Shown one piece after another: positions 49,960 through 62,900 of a stretch of DNA of 64,000 nt; within the stretch, counting starts at the first letter, position 1; each line of letters begins with the position of its first letter. Below the pieces are notes generated by a model. It did not search any database. It saw only the letters and a program-made list of their open reading frames with translations, and was not told the origin of the DNA. The stretch comes from Xiphophorus maculatus (lineage: Eukaryota > Chordata > Actinopteri > Cyprinodontiformes > Poeciliidae). The translations under genes were made by a program, and so were the position numbers. The DNA lies in NCBI RefSeq assembly GCF_002775205.1, contig NC_036450.1, positions 17,379,479 through 17,443,478 on the forward strand. The letters are read 5' to 3'.

Positions 49960-51260
49960 GGTGAAAAATGATTTGCCTCCTTAGGGATTCCTTATGTTTT
50001 TGATTTTTGTCGCACTGAAGTGTTGCAGGTTATAAAACAGATTTTAATACTAAACAAATATGTGTAAAACCAAAAAGGCAGTTAACAAATTATTTTATTT
50101 ATTTAGGGGTGAAGCTATGCAAAATAATGTGATTCTGTGTGGAAAAGATAGACTCCTTGATAAATTACGAATTAATGCTGGTAATCCACTTTTATTTTTG
50201 ATGAATTGTACTAACCACACTCTGCCCGGTTACTGCCGTATCTATAGGATCAAAGAACCAGTTAAATAGACAGCAAGGACTAGGTTAAAAGATCTGAAAA
50301 AGAAACAAATTGTCATCTGATGTGAGAAAATTCAAGAAGAGATGAAAAACAAACCCATTGACATCAGTCTGTCTGGGAAGAATTGGAAAGTTATTTCCAA
50401 GGCTTTGAGCATTCATAATTCACAGTGAGAGCCAATATTTATTAGTGGAGAAAAGATGCAACAACTCTTTTCAAAAGGAGGTCACAAAAGAACTCAAATT
50501 AGCATTGTAAGCACTGGAGTCCTCTCTGCCTCTGTTAAGTGTTCATGAATCAACAACAAAAAGAATGACATCAATGCAATAGTTAAATGCTGACAAACCC
50601 ATTCTGACCAAAAATAACAGAAAGGCCAATACTGCATTTTCCAAAACAGACCATTATGACCTCCATGACTTTTTGGAAAACAATCTGTGGACTGTTGAGA
50701 AAAATATGAAACTTTTTGGAACTTCTTGGAAGGCATATGTTCAGATAGAAATGAGATAAAATTCACACTCCATTTCAGAAAAAAAAGCAATATACTAGCA
50801 AGACATGGTGGTAATAGTGTAATGGTCTAAGGCTACTTTACTGCTTTAGGACCTGGATAAATGACTTTATTGATGGAACTATAAATCCTACTTAGCAGAA
50901 ACCCTTCAGAGTTTTTGGACAGAAAATCTGCCATCAGTTTGCACAAAAGCACTTTGGTTTAGAGGCCAGGCAATAATCCAGAGCGTAACAGAAAGTCTAG
51001 CACTGAATAGCTAAAGACATATTAATTAAGGTTTTGCGGTGTCCTAGTCAGGATCTGGACTTAAGACTGATTGAGATTTTGTGATATGATCAGAAAGCAT
51101 CTGTTCATGTTTTAAAACCCTCTGATAAGGGTGACTTAAAGCATTTCTGACAGGAAGCTTAAGCCAAAATTACTGTGATTGAAGAAGCAAAGCATAAAAA
51201 GTGCACAACCATATCATATAAACTGTGCATCATTGCTAGGTTTAGGGAAAAAGATTTGCT
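49960..51260 (+). pseudogene. near full-length Tc1-like element, transposase decayed
   Basis: The left end ggtgaaaaatgatttgcctc resembles the tgaaaaagtgattgccccc terminus of a fish Tc1-like family. In order follow gggaagaattggaaagttat (helix-turn-helix region), gactttttggaaaacaatct with ggactgttgagaaaaatatg (position of WxDExxKF), agacatggtggtaatagtgt with aatggtctaaggctacttta (GGxxMVWGCF region) and aggatctggacttaagactg (the next catalytic region). Stops and frameshifts are frequent. The right end is near the tttagggaaaaagatttgct stretch. Inactive. Confidence 0.72.
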
Positions 51261-51924
51261 GCAATGGGTAGCAGCTTATGTCCCACGGTCTCGGCTACTG
51301 GTTATGTAAGAAGGCTATATGTAGCAGGAGGCTAATCCGGTGCCTTGATCTTAATGCCAATTATCAGATCATGGTGACGTTCCTGAAATGAAGGCACTAT
51401 ATACATGAGCTGGGTATGGTTCATGTTCTAAGGTGCTTAAAGAAAAAACAAGGTGAATGAATGTGTAAATGGAAAAGTTTCAAATATATGTTGAGAAACA
51501 CTGCGGCTATTGCACAAGGTAGACCTAAGCTAGTAGTTAGACAGAGGCTGTGTGACAACACATGCCCAGGCAGCCACATCCCTGAGCATTATTGCAGCAC
51601 ATTATTAATGTAGAATTTACCTGGAGGCACACATAGTGCTGCGGTTTGCAGGCAGATCCTTGGCATTCAGATCAGTCGCGGAGTAAGTCGCAGCATGTTG
51701 GAGATCGCCCGTTTCAGACTGTTTCACCCCGCAATGTGTTTACATTCCAGCGGTAAACTAAACTATTTTGCTTTTTGTTTCTACACTATAAAACTAATAT
51801 GTTGGAAATACAAGCCCTTTCCTATAAAATCTAACTCTAAGAACAGTTTGTGAGATACACAGATAATATGTAGCAATAAAGTAAAACAAAGAAAACAAAC
51901 GTGAGTAGAGACTTTTTTAACAGT

Positions 51925-52960
51925 CTTGCAAAAGTAACCCTACGACTAAGAGTTTTCCACGTTTTGTTATAGTATGACCACATTATGGTCATACGTGGTA
52001 TTTAGGTTTAATGTCAGACCAGCACAAAGTGTATCATGCTAGTGAAGTGTAAGGGAAATGAGCCACACTTTTTACAGTTTATTATTATCATGAATTAACC
52101 TTTTCAAAGGGTTTCATGCATATTTACCCAGCCCTAATCACACTGATAGGGCTGACTAATCAGTCCTGTCAGTGGTATGATGACTCAATCAATTCATCAT
52201 ACCAAAAGAGTTTGTTGTAACTTCAAACCCACCAAATCTACTTATAGACCAGACAGGTCAGAGATATGGTCGAGGAGAATTTTAAAGCAGGCTTAGGTAA
52301 AACCTCATTATAGTGATAAACACATCAGGAAGCGTTGTTCTACCCATCTTCTAAACTGAGCTTGACAAAAGAGACCTACCATGGGTGTTCACATAAACTG
52401 ACAGGCTGGACAAGGAGAGCAGTAAAGTGACTGGTAATTCTGGAGAAGCAGCAGTGATCTACAGCTCAGGGGAGACTTTGATGAAAGAACAACCAGCAGT
52501 CATCACTCCAAAGCGTAAGCCTTTATGAAAGAGCTGCAACCCTAAACATTTACCCAGAGCTACAAGGGAATGGCTTAGATCAAAGCAGAATGGACCAGTA
52601 AAAGTCCATTTCTAAATCTAATTAATAATCTGTGGCAAAACTTGATAATTGGCAGTCACCCAATCTGATTGAGTTTAAGGTATTTTGTAAAGAAGAATGG
52701 ACAAAAATGTCAGTCTCTAGATATGCAAAATTTTAAAGGCATAACCCAAAAGAATTTCACTTGTACCTGCTGTACAAAATATTGACCAGCATGACGATAT
52801 GTGTTTTCATAAAATATCTGCAAATATTTATAATTTTCCTTCCACTTTACAGTCATGTTCAGCTTTTTTGCTGACAGTGGCGATTTTAATAGTAAAAATG
52901 TAAAAAGCAATTGAATTTATTTATACATGGCTTGTTCTGGAATATTTCGACATTAAATGT
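51925..52960 (+). pseudogene. second Tc1-like element (family B), decayed
   Basis: Begins agtcttgcaaaagtaaccct, a terminus of the family whose other end is seen at 8080-8209. The 3' half is clear: aatctgtggcaaaacttgat, cccaatctgattgagtttaa, tttgtaaagaagaatggaca and aatgtcagtctctagatatg match the end of a Tc1-type transposase and its 3' flank. The frame is broken. Contains the inverted repeat at 52173-52204. Confidence 0.7.
52173..52204. repeat. perfect 11-bp inverted repeat
   Basis: Arms tggtatgatga and tcatcatacca with a 10-base spacer, inside the Tc1-like relic. Another quasi-palindrome (52141-52174) lies directly before it. Confidence 0.92.
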
Positions 52961-54410
52961 GGGAATCTGATCAGCAGTAATACTAATCTAGTGCTATGTG
53001 TTTGTATGTGTCAAATAAATAAACAAAAACAGAAAAAAAAAACAAGAAAATGGGAGAAAAGACCCAACTGAGGGTATCCGCCTGAATCCAGGGCTGGAGT
53101 ATATTGTTATAAAGCCCTGCAGTGGCATGCTTTGGGAAACAACAGCCACTCCTATATTTAAATGTTCTACCTCCATGTTTTCAGCATGCTCATTAGTTGT
53201 GTTTTAGAGTGTGCGTGCTGAACAGCATGTAATGAAAGGAAGTTTTTCTTCCGTATTCTGTCATGCTGGTTGAACAGTGGAAACAGGCAGTGAGTGAGTG
53301 AGTGCACTTAGTTTCAGAGCCAAATCAAAATCACAATAAATTGCATACAAATTCATGTTTTGGTTTTTTTTTATTAAGAATTGTCACTTATTTTAATCAA
53401 AACTACAGCAACAGGATGGTCTCTGAAATAAAAACCATAATTTGCATGTATGTTGCACCGTCCTGCTAGGTGCAAGTAAATAGGAAGGTGACTGATGGGG
53501 GAGGAAAAATCCCTAAAGACAGCAGTTTTGTTTTACATTTTGTTTGCATAAACATCCATAGCGCTCGAAAGGAAGTTCATTTGCAAATGTTTGCAATGAA
53601 CAAAAGAACGCCCCTTTGTTGTCTACAAGAAAGTGCTGCCCTGAAGGTACCCAGCATTTAATGTTAGTTTTAGGCAATAGCATATGAGAGTATTTCTTTC
53701 CAGCTATTTTCTTGTTTCCTCCTATAGTCCTCTTGTATTCCTCCTTTTATCAGTCATTTGAAAAACAAATGTTTAAAACACAGAGTAGAAATGAAGACAT
53801 CTGTCCGTAGCTAGGCAGATGTGGGAAGTCTAGACAGTTGCGGGTAATGGCAATCCAGCCTTCTGCTGTTATGGAGCCCTAGCTCAGGTTATGCAATCAG
53901 TTACGCTGCCTGTACCAGCTGGTAGAGGTAGTCAGAAACAGAGAATGTGTGTGGGTGTCTCTGTTTTTAAATCTTTAGTTAGAGAGTCAACAAGAGTTTT
54001 TTTTTTCCTTTTTTTCTCATTTGCTTTTCTTTATTCAGTTTTTCTCCTCCTTGCCCTCGGTGTTGGGTTGAATGTTAACAGCACAAATGCTTTCTGGGTA
54101 AATGTTTGACATGTTTCCTCTGTAGTAAAGTATTAGATGTTTTTTCTTCTGTTATAATTAGTGTTCACTTGTGCCACATCTTTTCTTGTTGTTTTTTGTT
54201 GTCCCTTTAGTGAATATTATTACAGCATGCTGTACGGCAGATTCATGTCAGTCAGAATGTGCCAGCAGCAGACAAATGCCTTCACTGCAAACAGCAATTT
54301 TTTCCCGTTCCATCGCGAATGTTATGGGTCAAGTGATTGGTCAAATGCCCGTATCAGCCTGTCTGCCATGCTCACCTGTCTTTGTTTGTGTTTTTTGCTC
54401 AATCCCACAG

Positions 54411-54501
54411 CAAAGGCTTTGTGGTGCCATGATGAAGAAGGTTGGGGAAGTTGTTCTGCTCTGGCTGTTGATATTATTTATCCAGATTGCAGCAGGAGAG
54501 G
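54411..54501 (+). CDS. prlr: prlr signal-peptide exon
   Basis: Acceptor AATCCCACAG, 18 bases of 5' UTR, then ATGATG at 54429. It encodes [20 protein letters not shown] and AAGE. Donor G|GTAAGT. Confidence 0.88.
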
Positions 54502-56903
54502 GTAAGTTCGCCATTGGATTTGCACTTAGATTAACCCCACCTTCTAAACACCTTCCATGGATTCTTTTAAGTTATGTATAAGCAGAATACGAACCAATTC
54601 AGAATCTTCTTTTCATAGTTTCAGAATCCGTATTCACAACAGTAAAATGAAATGATCTTTTGATACTATTTTTTTTCCCGAAGCCTGTTAATGAAATATA
54701 TTTTCCAGCGGGTAATGTGTTTGTGTTCAGTTGCTCCTGCACTTCATCGTGTGGGAGGAATTAATGACCCTAATGAACCAGCTCATTAGTTAAATCTGAT
54801 TGGAACTTCTGCATCCAAAAATAATACCTGTATGTTTTCAGCATGTTCATTTTGTTAAATGAGTGTTCATTTGACAAAAAGATCACTCCTGTTCTTGCCT
54901 TATGTATGTGTTTTACTTAGTTCAGTTTATTTATTTTACACCCATTCACAGCAAATTATTGCAAGTCATTTTACAAGACAAACAGATCCAATCCATAAAT
55001 TTATAATCAAATCAATCCAATGCAATCTGGTCTCATAAACAAATTGAAATTCAATTATGTTGTTTCTCAAAATCATGAGCGAGTGTGTGTCAACGGGCAG
55101 TGGTTGACTGAATCGAATCATCCCTCATTCTTACCATGGAAACACCTTTTAGCAGCCTGCTTGAAAGGACAAAGCAAATGTATAAATGATGCTTAAGTAT
55201 TAATCAAAGAGTACTTTCAATATTAAAGACAGGGTTCCTACACAGTCTGGAAAAGTCTAGTTAAAAATGAAATTTCAGTTAATCCATCCTTCCTGATCAG
55301 AGCTATTAGCATCAGCAGTTTAAGAGGGAAACACGACTAAACAGATGAGTATACATTTTGCCCAAGGAAACGTTTTAGGGAAATCTTTTCTTAGTTTTTA
55401 AATACGGAAAAGAACAGGAAGGAGGCTATCGATGGCTAAAATAAGATCCAGGATTTTTTTTCATCTATCTGTAACAACGTTAATTCCTTTTTTTGTGTGT
55501 TTGAAATTATCACAAAGGGAGAAAGTCAGGTGTTTTGTATTCAGCTAGAATTAAACAGACTTTCAGCAGTTTCTGCTAAGGAGTGAAGACATCTGAGATG
55601 TGCCTTAAGGTTGACTGGCTGCTGAAACAAGAAACAGGATCCAACACTGAATAATTAACTCGTTATAAATAACTGCTCATAAATTACATTAATGACCATT
55701 ATTTTTTTCGCAAATGAATTTATTTGTGTTTTTTGTCTTTAGGATACAGCCCTCCAGGGAAGCCAACAAATATCAGTTGTCGCTCTCCAGAAAAAGAGAC
55801 CTTCACCTGCTGGTGGCAGCCAGGCTCTGATGGCGGGCTTCCAACCACCTACGCCTTGTACTACCGCAAAGAAGGGTAAGTTGCTTCCTGGGGGGGTAAC
55901 TAGATCTAGTGATATTAAAAAACCTGCAGATATTTCATCAAGGTGAAGTCTGTCTCGATCCTGTTACCGTCAGCATGTGTCCTTGTCTAATGAATTGTTA
56001 ATATTTCTATGCACTGTGTTTATGGTGGCATGTGCTAAAGGCTCGACACCCTGTTGTGTCTATGCTTGAGACTTAATAAAAACAAAACAAAAAATCCCCA
56101 AACAAAGTAGTTGATGGAGTTGACTAATAAGACTTTCTTACTCTATCAACTACTGAATAAGGCTCACACTCTTTTAAAGTTTATTGTGTAACAATGTTTT
56201 AGATAGACAAATGAGACAAAATACAAATTATTTGTAGGCACTGTGAAAGTACTGACTAATCTCTGCTAATGAGAGGTTTGCTTTTTATCCAGACCTTCCT
56301 GTTGGTGTTAATCTAACAGGTTTTGCATGTTTTTGATCCTCTCCTGATTTTCCTTAGTTCAAATTTCAAGATGCTGTGATCAAACTGTAAAAGATTATCC
56401 TTCACTCGCCAGAGATTTTTCAAAGCACAGATGGAACCTTTGTTCACCAAGTGAAGCATTTTCAAACTACCAAAACTATTTGTATGACTGAGATTATTTT
56501 TCCACAGCTTGTTAGAAGAGGACATTGTATATTAGCTTTAATACAGCCCTGACTACTCTTCTCAATTTAAATGGGTTGGACAAGTCCAAGTGTGAACAGG
56601 GACTGCATTCCACTTCTGCTCTTGTTGTAAACGGTTTGCTCAGTAGAGAAGATTCAAAAGCAGAACATTAAGTGTAATACACCCTTTATCTTGAACGCCT
56701 GTCTTTTTTTTTCTTTTTCCAAAAGGTCTGCCATGAAGTAGGACTCTGTTGTGTTTTTATTGTATCACTTTACAGATGTGGGTAAAACTGATACTGTAGG
56801 GTTCTTTGCCGTCTAATGGAATTCTGCTCATCATGTTTCAATATTAAATGTAAATTACACAATGGAAAGTGTACTTTTATATACACACACCCCCACACAC
56901 GCA

Positions 56904-56989
<86 letters not shown>

Positions 56990-59900
56990 ATTTTTCTTTA
57001 TACATATAAAGAAAAATAGTCTTAATTGGGAAAGACTGCCAAAGTTAGAAAAACGAAATCAAATGGGACATTTTTGTAAGAGTTCCATGTCTTTAAAATA
57101 TTTGTAAAATACTCAATAATGAGGATTGGCAATAGCAGATTTGGCAATATGTATACTGTGCTGTGTAATTATTTTGCAGCCTCTTAGGAATCTTTCTGGT
57201 TATACTTTGAATATTAGCATCTGGTTCTTTTTCAAAAGGCTTCTTTTACATTTAATTGCATTGACCACACTTATCTTTTATGGCCTTTTTTACATTTCAA
57301 ATATATTGGGATTATGAGATGTTCTAAACCCTTCGGATTGTCTACAATAAACATTCCTGGTTGTTAAAAATATTTATGTTGCTCTTGTTAATTTCCATTT
57401 CATCAATTGTGGTGATTTTTAGTGTACCAGTGACCCACCCTCATCCATATGGCTTAAATATGTGGTAAAAAAAAGCAAAGAATAAACTTAATGGCAGATT
57501 TTTGAAAGGAACCAATCAATTTTTTCAGAGACGAAAAGATAGAAAGATAGTGTTTCTTACTCTGTTTGTGGCTTGTCCTCATGACCTCATGAACTTTTGA
57601 ATACATTCAAAGATACTATTGTGCAAGTTCCTATTTAATAACAGTACATACATGTTTGGAGCAGATAGAGAAAGGCTTAGGAATGCACATAATTTTCATT
57701 CCTTTCTGACATGTGGATATTAAGAAGAAATGCTACATGTGTGTGCATGTTTCTGAGCGAGATCTAGCGATACAACTCTGTTCTAATTTAAACCACGTTT
57801 TCTTTTTTATTTGTATTTTCGGATGGACAAAATAACTGAAATTAGTGCAGCTTTTGGCTTCTTTAAGTTTTACTTTAAAGGGTATTTGTTTCTAGCAGCG
57901 TTTGCTATAAGACATCTGAATCATTCAGTGTTTGTGTTTACCCAGGATAATACAGAGCTTTGCAGTGTTAATCATACCCCTGCGACTTCTTTGGCATTCT
58001 TTCACATTTCAACTAAACACTTTAATGTATCTTACAATGATTTAATGTGATAGACTAACACAAAATATTGCATAGCTTGAAGGCATGTTGTTATTTTATT
58101 TATTTAAAAAAAAAAATATATAAAAATCCCTAAAAGTCTTTTGGTGTATGTCTCCATGGACAAATACAGAGTAAACTATGTACCTTTTTTCAAGCACAAT
58201 TAGATGTGAGTGAGGATGCATTTCACCTGCTACCCTCTGTGTGAACCACAGAGTGGAAACCTCATAATGTGAATCACTGAGGGCAGCATACTGGTGTAAG
58301 AGGATAAAGATTGTAAAGGGTTATGTGGCACCGCCTGTTCCTGTGAAGGTGGAGTTTAAAACGTGAGTAGGGTTGATAAGGAGCCAACACAGATGTGGAA
58401 AAGGAGAGGATGCAGCGGATTAGTTTTTGTTTATAGCCTAATCCACTCAGCTGAGATACATGTCGATAAGACAAATAGAGACTGAAAATCACAGGAAGTG
58501 AATGTTTGACAGCAGAAGTAAACTCTAATTCAGAAAAACAGTACTGATAGTTTCAATGGACGGAAATCTTAGTATTCATTGTGTTTGTAAATATGAAACT
58601 ACAGTGAAGTTGATTTAGCTAAATATTACTACTTTAAATGTGTAGTGATCTGCAGTTGGTAGCTCCCCTTATTTATTATAAGTTCACATTAGGTTGGGTC
58701 CTGAGGCTAAGGCTAATGGCTAAACCATTAGTCTTAAACCCGGAGGGACCAACAGCAAAGCAACCTTCTGCCATTAAAACAACTCCAGTCTTAAAAACAT
58801 ATTTTTCTGCAGGCGCTCTGAACCTCTTAACAATGTTTGTAATTTCATTAGAAGGTTATTTATAATGGTGCTAATAGTTGATTACACAGTAAATAGAGGT
58901 AAGACACAGTGTGCCACCAGTGGTCTTCTGTGAAATGCACACTGAGAACAAAACACATAAAGCATTTCCAGTCTGATAGAAACAATGTTCTGGGGGATTA
59001 GTTCAATGGCACTACATTGATTTTTCCCACCCTATTAATAATCCTTTGTCCAGTTACTCTGACTGGAAAAGATGTACTTGTTTTTTCTCAGTACATGTTT
59101 TATACAGTAAGCTCATTGGTGACATTTCTCCTCCTGTCATTGATACTACTCCTGCTAATTAACTTCTGCAATGTTTTTTAGAGTTGTTTGTGACACGATG
59201 GTGAAAGTCTTTACCTCTCTCAGAGTCGTTATTAGTTTCAACTTCAGCTAGACCAACTAATCAGAATATGTATTAAATGAACACACCTAGCAAATTATCT
59301 ACTGTAGGTAAGATATTAACTGCTTCTAACCTTTTAACATAACCTTGCTTTAATAGTCCAGGGCTTTAATAGTTTGAAGTGACAATGTAGTGACGAGATG
59401 CTGCTACGTCCAGCCAAGCCATAGTACAGCAGATAAATATCTTTATCTAAAAAAAGTATCGTAGACCTCTCATTTATTTATTTGTTCATTTTAACACAGT
59501 TTGTCTCTTTGCTTGTCATTTTAAGAACTAAAGCTGAGTCAAGGTTTATCCCTTCAAAGTCTTAAAGGGATTATATTATTTGACTATTGACAAGAAAGCA
59601 ATTGTTTTGAGAGAAATGCAGAGACTTGTTCCTCATAATGGTCACTTTTCTATTGAACTCAGTTTATGCATGATTTTTGCAGAAATTCAGAAAGGAGAAA
59701 TGAAATTCTAATAACTCGTCCGCTTGACCCTGAACCTCTTTGTGGCGAAAATTTAAGGCAGCTGTGGCTGAATTATGATTCAGGGAAAGTGCTGTTACGT
59801 TTCACCACTTGGCGTGACAGCTCTGCTAGGAATGTCTGTTCTCCTTCTGATACTTGTTAAATCGAGCCAGCAATACTAGAGACATGGCCTGAGACCTGAA

Positions 59901-62900
59901 TGCACAAGCAGCATTTATTGGCATAATTTTTTGTGGGTCAGGACACATCCTCCACTTAATGAGAAAACTGTCAAGTGTGTGGTTGGCCTAAGGAAGACAA
60001 AGAACAACCAATGTGTCTTTTGTTGTTACAAATTATACTACTTCAGAAAGGTTTATGCAAAAACATCTTTGAGTGTACATTAATTAGATACGTTAACTAT
60101 CACATAATCCACATAAGGGATATAACTGAACTGGTGTAATTGAGTTTCCTTTACCAGCTGTCTCTGCCCACAAATTTGACTTCCTGCCTTCGGATGTTGC
60201 GTTAATATTTCCCCCATGATGTTTTTTGTTTATGTTGTAATATTTCTTATGACAGTCGTTCCTGCAGCAAAACATCTTGACAATATGAGCCTTTCACCTC
60301 TGTACTTCACAGTCTAATACGCTTCAATTTTAGCTTCATCTGACCATGTGACTTGTCTCCAAAAATTAAGGTCTCTCAGCTTCATCACAAAGTCTGCTGC
60401 TTCTGTTCTAGGGTGACAACCAACAAGTTATTTGTTCATTTAGGATTCTTTCCATGCCATATTATTCATACTGCTCATGTTACAGTAATAATTACCATTC
60501 ACTTTAACAACGCCCCCGCCTGTGATACAGCAGAGCACACAATTTTTCTCCAACAGACTGAAAAACTTGGTGAACATGTGCTAAATTGATTCAGACTATC
60601 AGACATATGCTAAGGCACAACTGATAAATGGAAGCCCACAGAGCTTAGCAACAGGCCATCTTCTACCCAATAACCATTTATGTAAGCCGGGTGAACTGTT
60701 TGAAGTGCATTTGATTTGCCTCATCCATGTTATGACTTTTAGCTGTTTAGCACAGCAGGAAATTCACAGCTGAATTACTTGTGTCCTTTGTACTCAAAAA
60801 AAGTTTCAGCCTTCTTTTAATCAGCTGCCTGGTAGTGCAAAGCAGCAGGTGGTGGAGGGGCAGTTTTGGGTTGCTCTACATCCGAAGAAAACTTCGGTCA
60901 TTCTGACATTTTCTGGCATATCTAAAAAGACGTTAAGCTGTAGGAACTGTCGAATCAAATTCGGAATTTAAAATATTTTTTATATCTTGACATTGTATAC
61001 ATGCCGTAGTCTACTTCCGCACCTCAGTATTGCTCAAACTGAAAATGGCTGTCCAAAAAGCCTTCCTTGAGATACAGTTGGTTGTAAACAAAACCTTTGA
61101 TGATTATTTTTGTCCGTATTTCAAATTTGTTTACAAGGAAATGTCGCTTACAATAAACTATTTTATTGGTGTCAAAGCAATAAAAGCTATGGAAGCTTGG
61201 TCCATAGTCCATTGTAAGTCAATAGAATGAAATTTCATTGTGATATGCACGGTCTGGTGTATATTTTCAGATGACAATAAACTTTCTATTAATTAATTTC
61301 CCAATTTATTCTTGAGTCTAATAAGTGTATACTTTATTATGTGGAAGATAAAAACACTCCATTTTTTAATTCAAGTGTAGCTTCATGTAAAACACAAACA
61401 AGGAAGAGCTTGGGAATTTCATCCCAAAACTTTAAAACATGTGGTTCTTTTAGATTAGCAGCAAAGTGGACTATGATCTCCTTTCAGGATGCAGGAGATC
61501 ATTGCATCCTGAAAGTTACAACATCACAACGATTCCCCCCCTCAGTCAGTGGCAGCCGCTGCTACAGCAACAACAACATGTTCCCATCGGTTCCATACCA
61601 ATTCTCAAGGCTATACTCATTTACCCACCACAAGTCTAATGGGGTTTTGCCTGCAGTGGTTGCTGAGGGTCCATTATATTATCAAAAGTATTGTTTTCAT
61701 AAACAAAATACCCTACACACAAGGTAACATCACTACACAATAAGAGGATTGTTGAGTGTTCCAGAAATTTTGAAATAATTAGTAATTCTTTGAATTCATT
61801 AGTTGTCTACGTATCTCCTATTGTTGTAGTTAATGGTTCTTCCTCCTTTCAGTAAATCTGTTCACTATTGAGAAGAAAGTAATTTCTCAATTCATCCTTG
61901 AATCATCCTCTCTTATCCTCTCAAAATACATCTTTTTTTTTTTTATAGAAATTGTAGCGCAAAAAACACACCCTGTTCTTGGTATTTTACTGCACAGTGT
62001 CTGAAATCACACAACTGCATGATGTTTTCCTTCTCCTCAACAGCTCTGAGAGGGTGTTCGAGTGTCCTGACTACAAAACGGCCGGCAAGAACTCTTGCTT
62101 CTTCAGCAAGAATGTTACGTCCATCTGGGTGAACTACAACATCACCGTTGTGGCTACCAACTCGATGGGAAACACATTTTCCAATCCCGTTGACATAGAT
62201 GTCGTCTACATCGGTGAGGGGAAAGTGGCAAAAGTTTAGCGTGACAGCCCTGACACAACTCCTTGAGAGAATTTCTGTTTTTCGACAGAACAGCACTCGT
62301 GTTGTTTTGTGTACTGTGAAAAATCATAGCTGTTATATCTGGACTTTTGCTGTTGCAGACACTACAGCAAAATTCAAGGCTTTGGACTATTGCCGTTGCG
62401 GTGACATTTTTAAGCTATAGGCTGACAATCAACTTTGGAAAATAATCTTATAATATATATAAAAAGCAATCCGCTTCTTCTTTCTATCTTCTTTAATGCT
62501 AATATCACAACTTTTTTTATAAAAAGTCTGACCTTTTCAGAGATTTGAAAATTGGTCCCTTTTTTCAAGTTGGTAATGGAAGAGACTTATGCCCGACTAA
62601 CCTGGAGTATATTTTATCTTGGATTTAGAAGACCTGTAAGTGCTCCACTTATCCTTTTCATTAGAATATTACAGTGATTGAAAATCAGACCTAATTAGTG
62701 TCAGCGTCTTTCACAAACCTCAGCCCTCAGCCTTGTCTATTTTGAAAGTAGGTTTATAATTTGGAGTCTAAATAATTGTTCTTACACCCAGCTCAAAAAT
62801 ATACATCAGTGGCCAGAGCTAGAATGTTAGAGTTCCTCAGCTGGACTTGTCCATATATTAGCACATCTGGAGTGAAGGGCGCGTGATTATTTACTAAAAT

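Larger units (their letters stand above)
46421..54410. other. putative prlr intron 1 (5' UTR intron), transposon-rich
   Basis: No gene was recognised. It contains a GT-rich simple repeat (47638-47678), two long Tc1-like relics (49960-51260 and 51925-52960), and short inverted repeats. Open frames such as 48051-48323 and 54161-54581 show no conserved domain outside the prlr exon. Confidence 0.6.
55876..62043. other. prlr intron between the two halves of FnIII domain 1 (6.2 kb)
   Basis: No coding sequence was recognised. It contains an inverted repeat (56106-56154), the (ATCT)n microsatellite, two Tc1-like fragments in reverse orientation, and the interlocked inverted repeats at 61475-61515. 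Confidence 0.8.

Noticed and set aside
54161..54581. Open frames of 114 and 136 codons around the prlr start exon
   Set aside because: The prlr frame starts at 54429 after an acceptor. The longer frames run through intron sequence and show no conserved domain.
56816..57019. Open frame encoding an Ile-Tyr-Leu-Ser repeat
   Set aside because: Produced entirely by the (ATCT)n microsatellite.
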